64,000 nt of DNA from CALAMC01 sp964459465 (GTDB lineage: Bacteria > Zixibacteria > MSB-5A5 > GN15 > PGXB01), in the NCBI GenBank assembly GCA_964459465.1, contig CAYWLR010000015.1, forward strand, positions 18,137-82,136, given 5' to 3'. The notes below the pieces were generated by a model. It worked only from the letters and a program-made list of their open reading frames with translations, was not told the DNA's origin and searched no databases. Below, one piece after another: positions 25,478-34,635 of the stretch (the stretch's first letter is position 1; the number at the start of each line of letters is the position of its first letter). Both the position numbers and the translations under genes were made by a program.

Positions 25478-27358
25478 ATGTTAAATGGGACTTTGTGGGC
25501 GGGCATAGCTATGGTTGTACTTATAGCTGCAAATATATCCGCATAAATCGATGATAATGATTATTATGCGTTTTTTAACAACGAAAAATATATCCTGATT
25601 GCAAGCAGTGAATATATTGCCATTAGTATCGCTGAAAACGATTTCCCGGGCGACCTGCAGATGTTAAATGAATTTCCGGAACTGGATCGGGAATACGGTC
25701 TGGCTCATATTTTCAGGGATTTATATGTCGCCCGGATCCGTGCCGGAAGCAATGTTGATTACGTAATCGAGAACTTAAGGGACTACCCCGGAATCACCGA
25801 TGTAAATAACGCATTCCTGAATGATGACGGTCAGGTTTATTACTTGTACCCCAAAATTTTAGTTGCCTACAAAACCGATGTAAGTGATGCAATCATTGAT
25901 TCCATTGAGGCGGCGAATAACCTGATCGTTCTATACAACCCCGGGAGTGCTCGAAATACTTATATATACGGGTCCGAAAACTCCGGCGTCAGACAAATGA
26001 TGGCGATATCTAACGGTATTTACGAAAATGGACTCGCGTATCATTGTGGCGTGGACTACATTTCGCCAATGACATTAAGTCTGGTGCCGAATGATACGTA
26101 TTACGAAGACGAGCAGTATTATCTTTGTCCCGACCAGACCGATTTCGAATCGGCATTTGACTACCAGTTGACCGATACAATTATCAATGTCACATTGCTG
26201 GATTCCGGGCTTGAACCACACGACGATCTTCCTGCCTCGAGAATTGCTGGCGGTTTTAATTATCATTATGAGGAAAATGATTACAGATTTTACGAGTATG
26301 ACCTTCCGGATATATGTTATCCCAATCAAGCCCATGATAACGCCCATTATCACGGTATTTCCGTGGCAGGACTGCTGGCCGCAACCATTAATGACACACA
26401 ATACATTGCCGGCGCGACGAATAATTTATCGATCACCATGCACAAAATTTTCGATTGTGAAGAAGGTGGCAGTGCTGACGGCATGGGCATTATGCGCGCA
26501 ATTCGGGATGCCGCCGACAACGGCGCGGCGATAATTTCCAACAGCTGGGCCTATACATCCTGTTCGGGTCCAGGCAATTATATCGGGTATTATGTAAATA
26601 ATGCCATAAATTACGCCCGTGATACAATGAATTGCCTGGTCGTCTTCGCCACCGGCAATTGTTTTGACGAATTACCCTGTGACACCTGCGTCCTCTGGCC
26701 ATCAGGTAAAGATAATGTTTTCGCGGTCGGGGCATCGGACAGCCATCATGTCGTGACACGATGGGAGTATTCACATTATGATGCCGACGACTCCAAAGTG
26801 GATGTCGTGGCACCCGGGCAGCACATAATTACATTAGACCAGATGGGTCCTGGGGTCGGTTATTGGAAATCCAATTCGTCAATCCCCTGCGCTGATGATT
26901 ATAATATTGCCTGCTTTCTCGACGGCACCTCTTTGGCTGCCCCCCTTGTTTCCGGACTGGCCGCCCGAATCATGGCTCGGCGGCCGGAATTCATCGGCAA
27001 TCCTGATACCGTCGAATGCATCATTAAGAATTCCACCGGCAACGGCTGGTATAATCCGCCGTATTATGAAGATACGATTGTTGCTTCCAACGAAATCGGA
27101 TACGGCCGGATAAACGCTGCCCGGGCCATGCTGGCGATTAGCCGCGGAGATGTTAATAACGATGTAAATATAAATCTGCTCGATATTAGTTTTCTGATAT
27201 CATATATTTATGAGGATGGGCCTGAACCATTTCCAAATCTGAGACTTGGTGATGTTAATTGCAGTGGGACAATTAATCTATTGGATATAACTTACCTGAT
27301 TTCATATTTGTACGATTCGCCGCCCGGACCGCCACCGCCAACGTGCTTCAAATATTAG
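25478..27358 (+). pseudogene. secreted subtilisin-like (S8) protease with C-terminal dockerin repeats, broken by TAA after the signal peptide
   Basis: The ATG at 25478 has AAGGAGA upstream and encodes a 22-residue signal peptide (...VVLIAANISA), immediately followed by in-frame TAA (25544-25546). The same frame then runs unbroken for 603 codons. The S8 domain has Asp in TLLDSGLE, His in HYHGISVAG, the oxyanion Asn in SNSWAY and Ser in LDGTSLAAP. Two dockerin type I repeats (GDVNNDVNINLLDISFL and GDVNCSGTINLLDITYL) close the protein, then a Pro-rich end. CAA to TAA would explain the stop. An internal start (ATG 25661) would lack a signal peptide. Confidence 0.8.
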
Positions 27359-27414
27359 GTGCTGCGCGGAATGCCTAGGGTAAATTGAATTCGCGTCGCG
27401 GTTTGGAGACGTCA

Positions 27415-28023
27415 CTACTCTCGGAACACGACTTTCGGATAATCGCGGGCGGCACCGTATAGCGACATGGCATCGTCCGGCGCCAGTCGAATATGAAGTG
27501 TCTTCCGCCCCGATACGAACATCATCAGACGACGATAGTAATCGTTGACTATCTGCAAATGAAATTTTTTATTGGGCACAATTTCGGTCTCGAAATGCAG
27601 GCAGGGACCATCGTTTATCACGATCACGAAACGTGTCGGAAGATATCTCTGGATTTGCTCTTCGCCCAGATGGGTTTCCTCACAAATTATCTCCAGCTCG
27701 GCTTCGGGCACAGTGGCCGCCCCGGACAGAAGACTGACAATTTCAATAGTCGCGCCGGTCGTGTCGCGTTCGTTTAGATCATCCGCCAATCGGGTTGTGA
27801 CGGCGCTGTCAGCGTCCATTGCGAAGGCATATTCCCGGAGAACCGTCCCGCTCTGCTTGAGCGTCATCACCCGTTCGGAAAAGTCAACCACCAGATAAAT
27901 CTTGCCCTCTTTTTTCAGGACGCCTTCGATTTTATCGGCGTTGGACTGCGACTTGGCCGCCCACGATATCACGGCGATAACGACCATGGCAACAACCAGC
28001 ACGAATCGTTTATATATGGCCAT
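27415..28023 (-). CDS. secreted or anchored protein of unknown function, L,D-transpeptidase operon
   Basis: The 202-residue product has a signal or anchor helix at about 6-23 (VLVVAMVVIAVISWAA). The mature part opens with YLVVDFSERVMTLKQSGTVLREYAF, which echoes the opening strand pair of YkuD domains, but there is no HGC catalytic motif. I chose the ATG at 28023 because it starts right after the upstream stop (28025). It may be a degenerate or accessory YkuD-like protein that works with the two transpeptidases encoded just upstream. Confidence 0.65.
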   Translation of the reverse strand: MAIYKRFVLVVAMVVIAVISWAAKSQSNADKIEGVLKKEGKIYLVVDFSERVMTLKQSGTVLREYAFAMDADSAVTTRLADDLNERDTTGATIEIVSLLSGAATVPEAELEIICEETHLGEEQIQRYLPTRFVIVINDGPCLHFETEIVPNKKFHLQIVNDYYRRLMMFVSGRKTLHIRLAPDDAMSLYGAARDYPKVVFRE

Positions 28024-28024
28024 A

Positions 28025-28666
28025 TCAGTACACATAGATGAACATCCCGATTCGGGTCCGATAGTACAGCTTCTTCAAATCGTCGTCGCCCAGCCGGACA
28101 CAACCGTGGGTCACCGACCGCCCCAGCATCCGGTAATAAATCGTCCCGTGGATATAATACCCGTCGCCGAAGCCGATGGCATAATCGCCCATCATATTGT
28201 TGTCGAGCCGGTCCGACTCCGAACGGGGAATCGGCTCGCCTTCTTCGACAAAAGCCCAGTCCGGTTTTCTCCACCAGGGATTTTCGAGCATGCTGTGGAC
28301 GGCAAAAACCCCGGTCGGCGTATCGAACCGCCAGCGCCGCCCGGTCGCGGTGTCAACCAGCTCTCCCCCCGACCCGACCGAACAGACCGCTTCGAGCAGC
28401 ACCGTATCGGCCGTGCGCAGATACAACCGGTTGCAGTAGCGGTCGATCACGATATACGGTCCATAGGGACGCCCGACTGGCGGGCGATATTTTTGTCGTT
28501 CCGCCGGAGCTCCCGGCGCCGGTTGCACCTGCATCGTCCCGCCTTCGTAAAACGCACCCCAACTTTCGTTTATGCCGGCCAGCCAGACACTAAAACGGCG
28601 CCCGCTGCCCAGAAGAGACAGGGCCGCGATAATTATCACGACGCTTATAAAATATACAATTCTCAA
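28025..28666 (-). CDS. L,D-transpeptidase (YkuD domain)
   Basis: The 213-residue protein has an N-terminal membrane or signal segment (about 4-20) and a YkuD domain from about 70: YIVIDRYCNRLYL, then the catalytic motif YYIHGTIYY...SVTHGCVRLGDDDL with H173, H187 and nucleophile C189. It forms 3-3 peptidoglycan cross-links or attaches envelope proteins to peptidoglycan in the periplasm. It overlaps the preceding transpeptidase gene by four bases, and the next gene follows at once. Confidence 0.92.
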   Translation of the reverse strand: MRIVYFISVVIIIAALSLLGSGRRFSVWLAGINESWGAFYEGGTMQVQPAPGAPAERQKYRPPVGRPYGPYIVIDRYCNRLYLRTADTVLLEAVCSVGSGGELVDTATGRRWRFDTPTGVFAVHSMLENPWWRKPDWAFVEEGEPIPRSESDRLDNNMMGDYAIGFGDGYYIHGTIYYRMLGRSVTHGCVRLGDDDLKKLYYRTRIGMFIYVY

Positions 28667-29757
28667 AGCGGCTCCTTCAAATGACGAACAATCGTGACCG
28701 GCGTTCCCATACCCGCCAGGCGCATTATTTTATCCATCTCTTTATCGGTGACGGCGACACACCCGTCGGTCCAATCCTTCCCGGTCCCGCCGTGCCCGTG
28801 GATTTCGATCAAGCCTCCGATTTTGGCTCCCGCCGGAATGGCTCCGGATTTAAGATTCTCCGAAAAACGCTTTTTATCCTCATCGTTGGGATAATTGAGC
28901 AACAGGGCCCGATAAAATTTACTGCCATTGTTGACCTTCACGACCCGGTATTTACCTTCGGGAGTGGCCCCGTCGCCGGCCATACGTTTCTGCTGACCGG
29001 AATTATATCCCAGTTCGCAGACATATGATTCGATCTTTTTGCCGGCCTTGAAAATGTACAGCCGGTGCGCGCTTTTGTCAACAATGATGGCCACGCCGCC
29101 GCTTTTTTGGGAATCGGCTATGGTCTGATCAACCCAGCTTTGCCAGGTATCCTGATTGCTCTGTCGTGTGGAGACCATTTCCTTGCGCCTTTGTTCCAGT
29201 CGTGTAAAAACCGAACCGGCTACCTCGATACTCCGTGCGGCTTCACTATATAACCCCCGGTCAACCAGCTCACGGGCATTCTCGATTTTAAAAGCCGCCG
29301 AACGGTACAATATCTCATCGTCGGTACGGGACAGCGATTCGTCGAGAATTTTGCGCCATACCGTCAGACTATCCTCATATCGTCTTACCTCGGTCCGGGT
29401 GCGGGCCGCCAGAGAAAGGCGCTGATTCCCGGTTTTTTCCAAAGCCTTTTCGGCCAGACGGGTGGCCTCTTTCAAAAGGGAATCGGCCTCATTAAATGAA
29501 CCGAACGGCCACCAGTCCCGGCTGACCGAGTCCAGGGCGCGACGCCCGCGGTCGAGATGGGCCACCGCTTCTTTATACTGCGTCCCGGCAAGTTTGGCGG
29601 CGCCGGAGGATTCGGCCGCAGACACCGCCATCATGGCTTTTTTGAGGCTATCGAAGGGCAGTTGACGGTACTCACGATAGCCAATGAAAAAAGCGGCGAC
29701 TCCTGCGACGACAACCGGCAAAAGCAACAACCAAACCCAGCGGCGGCGGTTTTTCAT
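28663..29757 (-). CDS. L,D-transpeptidase with helical N-terminal domain
   Basis: The 364-residue protein has a membrane anchor (about 6-25), a charged alpha-helical region (about 35-215) with the pattern A-x-x-Y-x-x-A-x-x-x-L, and a YkuD domain with VAIIVDKSAHRLYIF and the active site EIHGHGGTGKDWTDGCVAV (H320/H322, C333). The helical region resembles the neighbouring lipoprotein at 29849-30445 and may set a spacing across the periplasm. No good ribosome binding site is seen. It is the first gene of the three-gene operon. Confidence 0.88.
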   Translation of the reverse strand: MKNRRRWVWLLLLPVVVAGVAAFFIGYREYRQLPFDSLKKAMMAVSAAESSGAAKLAGTQYKEAVAHLDRGRRALDSVSRDWWPFGSFNEADSLLKEATRLAEKALEKTGNQRLSLAARTRTEVRRYEDSLTVWRKILDESLSRTDDEILYRSAAFKIENARELVDRGLYSEAARSIEVAGSVFTRLEQRRKEMVSTRQSNQDTWQSWVDQTIADSQKSGGVAIIVDKSAHRLYIFKAGKKIESYVCELGYNSGQQKRMAGDGATPEGKYRVVKVNNGSKFYRALLLNYPNDEDKKRFSENLKSGAIPAGAKIGGLIEIHGHGGTGKDWTDGCVAVTDKEMDKIMRLAGMGTPVTIVRHLKEPL

Positions 29758-29795
29758 ATTAACCTGTAATATATCATCGAGTGTCGGGCAAAAAG

Positions 29796-29825
29796 AAAAG
29801 GGGCCGTGCCTGACGGTCCCTTTTT
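29796..29825 (-). terminator. terminator after the helical lipoprotein gene (possibly bidirectional)
   Basis: AAAAGGGGCCGT pairs imperfectly with ACGGTCCCTTTT around a short loop. On the minus strand it is followed by TTTTCTTTTT, 23 bases after the lipoprotein stop. Confidence 0.75.
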
Positions 29826-29848
29826 ATTTTCATCCCCAGGCCATCGCG

Positions 29849-30445
29849 TTATGGGGTAACCTTGGTAACGGCGGCGCCGATATCGTTTTTAACTCTCGTT
29901 ATCTGCGATTTGACGGCCTGCAGTTTGTCCCGGGCAACCAGGTAGTTGCCGGCCTGATAATCAGCCGTGGCGGCGGTCAACGCGGTTGCGGCGGCGTCAA
30001 GATCGGTTTGCATAACTTTGATGTCCAGACGCGTCCCTTTGCCCTTGGGCGCCTTGGCCAGGGCGGTTTTGGCCTCGACCATAAGAGCATCGATTTCCAC
30101 AATCAGGGTGCTGTCCAAAAGACGCATGTTTTCTTTCTCGACGGCCGCTTCGCTGGCCGCCTTCGCCGCCAGTTGCTGGGCCGCGGTAATCGTCGCCTTG
30201 GCCTGATCATAATCGCGCAACATGGAAAAACGCCCATCCTGCTTCTGGATTTCGACCGAAGCGGCGTTCAAGGAATCCATTGCCTCTTTATAGGCGGCCG
30301 GAGCATACAACTCGGCTTCCGCCTGTTGAGCGGTCTCCAGGGCCTTTTTGCCTGCGTCAAACTCGGTAACCGGAGCCTCGCTGCACCCGACTATGAGCAC
30401 TACTACGGCGAATACCGCCACACCCGACAGTAAACGCTTACACAT
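29849..30445 (-). CDS. helical lipoprotein, DUF4398-like
   Basis: The 198-residue product has a lipobox (VLIVGCSEAP, Cys near 21) and an Ala-rich coiled or helical body: ALETAQQAEAELYAPAAYKEAMDSLNAA is the pattern of DUF4398-type periplasmic proteins. A second half rich in A-x-x-x-L repeats follows. The same pattern occurs in the N-terminal part of the transpeptidase downstream. It probably lines the periplasm or binds peptidoglycan; that is inference. A terminator separates it from the transpeptidase operon. Confidence 0.78.
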   Translation of the reverse strand: MCKRLLSGVAVFAVVVLIVGCSEAPVTEFDAGKKALETAQQAEAELYAPAAYKEAMDSLNAASVEIQKQDGRFSMLRDYDQAKATITAAQQLAAKAASEAAVEKENMRLLDSTLIVEIDALMVEAKTALAKAPKGKGTRLDIKVMQTDLDAAATALTAATADYQAGNYLVARDKLQAVKSQITRVKNDIGAAVTKVTP

Positions 30446-30819
30446 GTTTTTTTCCTTCTGGCCGACATCCTTTCGGGATTACGTATAAAAAAAAGACACA
30501 CGCATGATCGGCCTGACACGCGTACGCCTTGTTCATTGTTGTCGGAACGGCGTCGTCCCGACCGTATTTACAACCAAACTCTTGTTTGACTGTTTTATTT
30601 ATTTTATATCCGGGCAACCGACCACCCGGCCTAAAATTCCTTTTATGGCTCCTCAACAAAATGGTGTATCAATCTATTCGAAGCAGAGTCTTTTGTCAAG
30701 ACAATATTGAAATCATTTACGCCAGCTTATCCCTATGCCTATCGGTCAGTTACAAACAATCGCGAATTCGACGAACTCCCGCTTGACGCCAAATATACTT
30801 CTATCGATGCCGGGATTGG
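30446..30819. other. 374-base intergenic region
   Basis: No gene is convincing here: open frames at 30438-30659 and 30529-30786 have no ribosome binding site and no family-like sequence. It presumably contains the promoter of the lipoprotein gene and the 3' end of the bshB1 transcript. No strong terminator hairpin was found. Confidence 0.5.
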
Positions 30820-31527
30820 CTATTTGACCAGATCGAATATATCGACAATACGAATCGGTTCGACATTATAAAAACCTTGCCCGTACTTGCACCCGGCCTG
30901 CTGACCGAAAGCACGGGCCATAGTCTCCAGAGACCAGATATAATCGCGCGATTTTTCCGGATTCAGAAACTGCGATTCATGGCATTTTAGCGCCTCAAGC
31001 CATTGCTCAAAGTGCTCCGTTATATCGACGACAAAATTAGGGGCCAGGCCGGGCGGCAAAAAATAATGAAAAATCTGTTTGACCCGATGCGGCTCCCCTT
31101 CAATCGGCATTTTTTTGAGTGTCGCAAAATTGGCGGCGTTTATCGTAATCTGCCCTGCCGCTACATGGTCGGGATGCGACTGGCGTTTGCCATGACCGAT
31201 ATGAGGATATGGCGTCAGGATTATTTCGGGACGGTACTTGCGAATAAGCGTCGCCAGTTCGATACGGCGGTCGTTCGTGTCAAACAGCCCGCAATCACCC
31301 CAGTCAAACGTTTCAATCAGGTCAGAACCCATAACCCGGGCCGCCCGGGCGGCTTCCGCGGCGCGAATTTCAACCGTCCCCCCGGTACCCATTTCACCTT
31401 TTGTAAGGTAAACGATCCCGGTTTTATAGCCCCGACGATTCAAATCAATCAAAACCCCGCCGGTCCCGACTTCGACATCGTCGGGATGCGCTCCGATTGA
31501 AATCAAGTCATATTTCGGGTTCGCCAT
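30820..31527 (-). CDS. bshB1: bacillithiol biosynthesis deacetylase BshB1
   Basis: The 235-residue protein is a zinc-dependent LmbE/PIG-L deacetylase: DLISIGAHPDDVEVGTGGVL, then YLTKGEMGTGG, a TPYPHIGHGKRQSHPDHVAAG metal-site segment, and the ending CKYGQGFYNVEPI typical of BshB1. It removes the acetyl group from GlcNAc-malate to give GlcN-malate in bacillithiol synthesis. GAGG lies before the ATG. bshA and bshC are not in the window. Related LmbE deacetylases act on other GlcNAc conjugates, but the C-terminal motif favours BshB1. Confidence 0.9.
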   Translation of the reverse strand: MANPKYDLISIGAHPDDVEVGTGGVLIDLNRRGYKTGIVYLTKGEMGTGGTVEIRAAEAARAARVMGSDLIETFDWGDCGLFDTNDRRIELATLIRKYRPEIILTPYPHIGHGKRQSHPDHVAAGQITINAANFATLKKMPIEGEPHRVKQIFHYFLPPGLAPNFVVDITEHFEQWLEALKCHESQFLNPEKSRDYIWSLETMARAFGQQAGCKYGQGFYNVEPIRIVDIFDLVK

Positions 31528-31547
31528 TATTCCTCACAAATAAAAGA

Positions 31548-31574
31548 GCCGGAGTAGTCTTTAACCTCTCCGGC
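31548..31574 (-). terminator. terminator after the esterase-like lipoprotein gene
   Basis: GCCGGAG and CTCCGGC arms (31548-31554 and 31568-31574) form a 7-bp stem. On the minus strand it is followed by TCTTTTATTTG, 26 bases after the gene end. Confidence 0.75.
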
Positions 31575-31599
31575 CCGAATTTGTTCCCTGTTCTTATTC

Positions 31600-32859
31600 C
31601 TATTGCGGAATCACGAATTTATCACTATGGTATTTAAGAATATGCGGCAAAATATCCCAGACATAAATGTTGGCATCAGAATCATAACCGGGCAAACCGG
31701 TGTATGACAGTGTATCAAACGACGGCGTCCCGGGGATTTTGCCGTAGGTATTTCTTAGCAGGTCGCGGAAATCCTCCGTCTGCTCGTTGAAACTGTACCC
31801 GTCCCAACCGTTGGAATGCATCAAAAAGATATTCAGGCTGTCCAGCGCCCCGCTGTAATCGGCCAGGATAGTCGGAATATTGTTTTCCTGCCACAGGCCC
31901 CATGGCACCGCGCTGACTTCACCGTCCGGGCCAAACGGCAGGTGGACCGAGGCATTGGCCGATAAGGCAAAACTATTAAACCAGGTCGCTGGGTCATTTA
32001 TGACACCGTCGGCAATTACCGTTTCGATATACCCGGTATCATGAGGCGAAAACGCCGATGCCGCCGCAAAGAACAGCGACTGCAAAGGCTTGGCATTATC
32101 AATATCCATGGCGGCATAATTGGCCGCGCCGACTTCGGTCATGAGATCACGGAATAACGGAATGAAACCTCCCGTGCCGGCCGCACCATCGAAATCCAGC
32201 GGGGCCGATACGGCCGAGACCGAACTGAAATTCTCGCTGTAGCGCAACGCGACTCTCATGGCCCCGTAGCCGCCCATGCCGATGCCCGAAATAGCCCGCG
32301 TGCTTCGATAGCCATGAATGTTGCCCTCTTCTTCATAATCCCCGAGTATGCCGATAAAATAGTCCAGCATGGTGCCGGCCGAATCGGTCCATCTCTTGGG
32401 ATTGTTGATATTCCCGATGGTTTCGGCATATTTGCCGCCCGCCCAGTTATCGCCATAGAAACACCCGCCAAAATCGGTGTTACCGCTGATGCAAACGATT
32501 ATCATCGGTTTAATCTCGCCGGTGGCGATCATCTTGTCGGCAACGTCTTTGAGCCCATGATTGAAATAGAAGTATTCATCACCCCGGAACGGTGTCAGCA
32601 TCAGAAGCATGGGGTAAAACTTCTGCGGAGATTCAGTGTCGTTATAGCCATAGGGAACATATATCTGGAAATAAATGGAATTTTGACCGAACATCTGATA
32701 GTCCAGATGGCGAACAAAGTGCTGATTGACCGCATTGAAGACAACTCCGCCCGGATAATAAGGCAGAGATTCCACGGGGTTTCCCCTGTCGGAACAACTT
32801 AATAAAGCCGCGGCGGCAATCAATCCTGTGATCAATATCGCGAATATGATTTTTTTCAT
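31600..32859 (-). CDS. esterase-D-like alpha/beta-hydrolase lipoprotein without the catalytic serine
   Basis: The 419-residue product has a lipobox (ALLSCSDRG, Cys near 22) and a putative-esterase (Esterase D/feruloyl esterase) fold: SIYFQIYVPYGYND, FYPMLLMLTPFRG, DYFIGILGDYEEEGNIHGYRS. The nucleophile elbow, normally G-x-S-M-G-G-Y-G, reads GIGMGGYGA, so G194 (codon GGC) replaces serine. A C-terminal DILPHILKYH supplies a candidate catalytic His. It is probably inactive as a serine esterase, or binds rather than cleaves. It follows the OmpP1-like gene by nine bases and is likely cotranscribed with it. Confidence 0.78.
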   Translation of the reverse strand: MKKIIFAILITGLIAAAALLSCSDRGNPVESLPYYPGGVVFNAVNQHFVRHLDYQMFGQNSIYFQIYVPYGYNDTESPQKFYPMLLMLTPFRGDEYFYFNHGLKDVADKMIATGEIKPMIIVCISGNTDFGGCFYGDNWAGGKYAETIGNINNPKRWTDSAGTMLDYFIGILGDYEEEGNIHGYRSTRAISGIGMGGYGAMRVALRYSENFSSVSAVSAPLDFDGAAGTGGFIPLFRDLMTEVGAANYAAMDIDNAKPLQSLFFAAASAFSPHDTGYIETVIADGVINDPATWFNSFALSANASVHLPFGPDGEVSAVPWGLWQENNIPTILADYSGALDSLNIFLMHSNGWDGYSFNEQTEDFRDLLRNTYGKIPGTPSFDTLSYTGLPGYDSDANIYVWDILPHILKYHSDKFVIPQ

Positions 32860-32868
32860 CAGGTCCTC

Positions 32869-34368
32869 CTAAAACCGGTAAGTAAAGCCTAAAACGGTTT
32901 GGAATGTATTGGCTTCATACAAGCCCGGGAAGTTGTCGATTAAATCATCGCCGTTGACTTCATCCAGTTCTCCGACCGTGAGATCCGGGTGATGAGTATA
33001 CGTCCCGGCGATTTCGACACGCCAGACTTCAATATCGAATGACAAACCGGCGCTGAACGTAATCTTGTTACCCAGGTCGACGAAGTGAGGTGTCAGCGTC
33101 ATTTCAGAAATCGGCGACTGATCATAGGCGAAACCGACACGCGCCTGAGTATAACCGTTAACCTGATAATTGGCTCCGGCCATGAATTTCATGGCGTCAT
33201 CCCATTTCACCGGATAAGAAATATCACGGCGCATCAAAGAATCATTCAAATAGGTGAAACTGGCATATCGGAAATCGTCGTAAACTCCGGAATAATTCGA
33301 GCTCTTGAATTCAAAACCCTTGAACTGGGACCAGAGCACGTATTCGAAATCCGCCGCCAGAAGAAGCTTTTCATTGAACTGGTAAGATATCCCGCCGCCG
33401 AACACGGCCGGGACATCAACGTCGGCCTCGAAATCATACATATTGGTGAAATTCTCGCCCGCGAAGAAATGGTATTGCTCCGTGACTTCCGTCCAGAGCG
33501 TATTATTGGACAAAAGCGAGGCATTGTCACCCATGAAAAAGACCGAGGTCCCGCTGCCATCAACCGTGATAGTGCTTTTGCCGCTGTAGGTCAGGCCGAC
33601 CTTGGTCTTTTCATTTATGGCATACATCAGTCCCAGTCGATAGCAGAAACCATAACCGTTCCCGTCATTTTCATACCATTGCGGCACCCTTTCATAGGGG
33701 CGCTCCACGTAGGACCCGAACTCGGGATTATCCAGAAGCGGGTTGCGCCGCAGGACGAGATTGGAAAATTTCAAATCGACCCTTCGCAAACCTATTCCCA
33801 GTCCGACCGAAAGTCTATCGTCCTCCAAAAAGGTTCGGGCCGCGGTTAGTTGCGCATCGACGACGTCGAAGTTGTTGTAAAACTGTCTTGGTCCGATATC
33901 CCGCATGCCGTACATCTCGATATCTTGGAAACCGAATACGGTCGTCCAGTCGAGGTTCTGGTCGAATGATTGAATTATCGAGAAACCGAAAACCATTTCG
34001 TCGTTCGCGACCGGCAGTCGGATCAATGCGGCCACTTGAGGAACGTTATGAATGGCATGGCTATTGGGCAGACGGATATCGTTATAATATCCCGAAGCGA
34101 TCTGGCCGCCCCATTTGAATTCGGGCGTCACATAATAACGATTATGAAATAGCGCGAGATTGCCCGACAGCATGTTATCCTGAATCCAGCCATAGCCCGC
34201 CGGATTATAATAAGCCGCCGACCAGTCGTCCGCCACGGCCCGAAAAGCACCGCCCATACCCTGGGCTTTAACACCGATTCCATCAAATGTAAAGCCGCCG
34301 CTATGGGCGCTCGACAAGGCCAACAACAGAATTAAAAATGATGCGGCCGCGTACCTCTTATGACCCAT
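32869..34368 (-). CDS. outer-membrane transport protein, OmpP1/FadL family
   Basis: The 499-residue protein has a signal peptide (cleavage after SSAHS) followed by the family N-terminus GGFTFDGIGVKAQGMGGAFRAVADDWSAAYYNPAG. Long alternating strands make up a beta-barrel, and it ends in TVLGFTYRF with the terminal Phe used by the BAM machinery. These channels import hydrophobic compounds such as fatty acids or aromatics. I chose the ATG at 34368, which has GGAGAAGAGA before it, over 34380. The esterase-like lipoprotein encoded nine bases downstream might handle the same substrate. Confidence 0.92.
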   Translation of the reverse strand: MGHKRYAAASFLILLLALSSAHSGGFTFDGIGVKAQGMGGAFRAVADDWSAAYYNPAGYGWIQDNMLSGNLALFHNRYYVTPEFKWGGQIASGYYNDIRLPNSHAIHNVPQVAALIRLPVANDEMVFGFSIIQSFDQNLDWTTVFGFQDIEMYGMRDIGPRQFYNNFDVVDAQLTAARTFLEDDRLSVGLGIGLRRVDLKFSNLVLRRNPLLDNPEFGSYVERPYERVPQWYENDGNGYGFCYRLGLMYAINEKTKVGLTYSGKSTITVDGSGTSVFFMGDNASLLSNNTLWTEVTEQYHFFAGENFTNMYDFEADVDVPAVFGGGISYQFNEKLLLAADFEYVLWSQFKGFEFKSSNYSGVYDDFRYASFTYLNDSLMRRDISYPVKWDDAMKFMAGANYQVNGYTQARVGFAYDQSPISEMTLTPHFVDLGNKITFSAGLSFDIEVWRVEIAGTYTHHPDLTVGELDEVNGDDLIDNFPGLYEANTFQTVLGFTYRF

Positions 34369-34635
34369 TCTCTTCTCCATTTATTCTTAAGACTAAAAAT
34401 TTACCCTTTTATCCCTCGCCCAATCATGTCGAGATACGGGCGAATTAACCCTTCGTCTCAATCCCGCAAACCCATGCAAAGGTTTGTCATATAAAGCTGA
34501 AAAACTACAACAAGGTCGCCCATTTGTCAAGTCCTGTGGCGAAAAATCGCCAATTATACGTGGAAACATCGATTCCCCTGTCCACCGATGTTTAGGACGA
34601 ATGAAATATTTATTTTGGTCAATGAAATCGGCGAT

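Noticed and set aside
30438..30659. 73-codon minus-strand frame upstream of the helical lipoprotein
   Set aside because: Overlaps the lipoprotein start, lacks a ribosome binding site and has no protein-like pattern.
33085..33849. 254-codon open frame on the plus strand inside the OmpP1/FadL gene
   Set aside because: Antisense shadow without ribosome binding site or recognisable domain.
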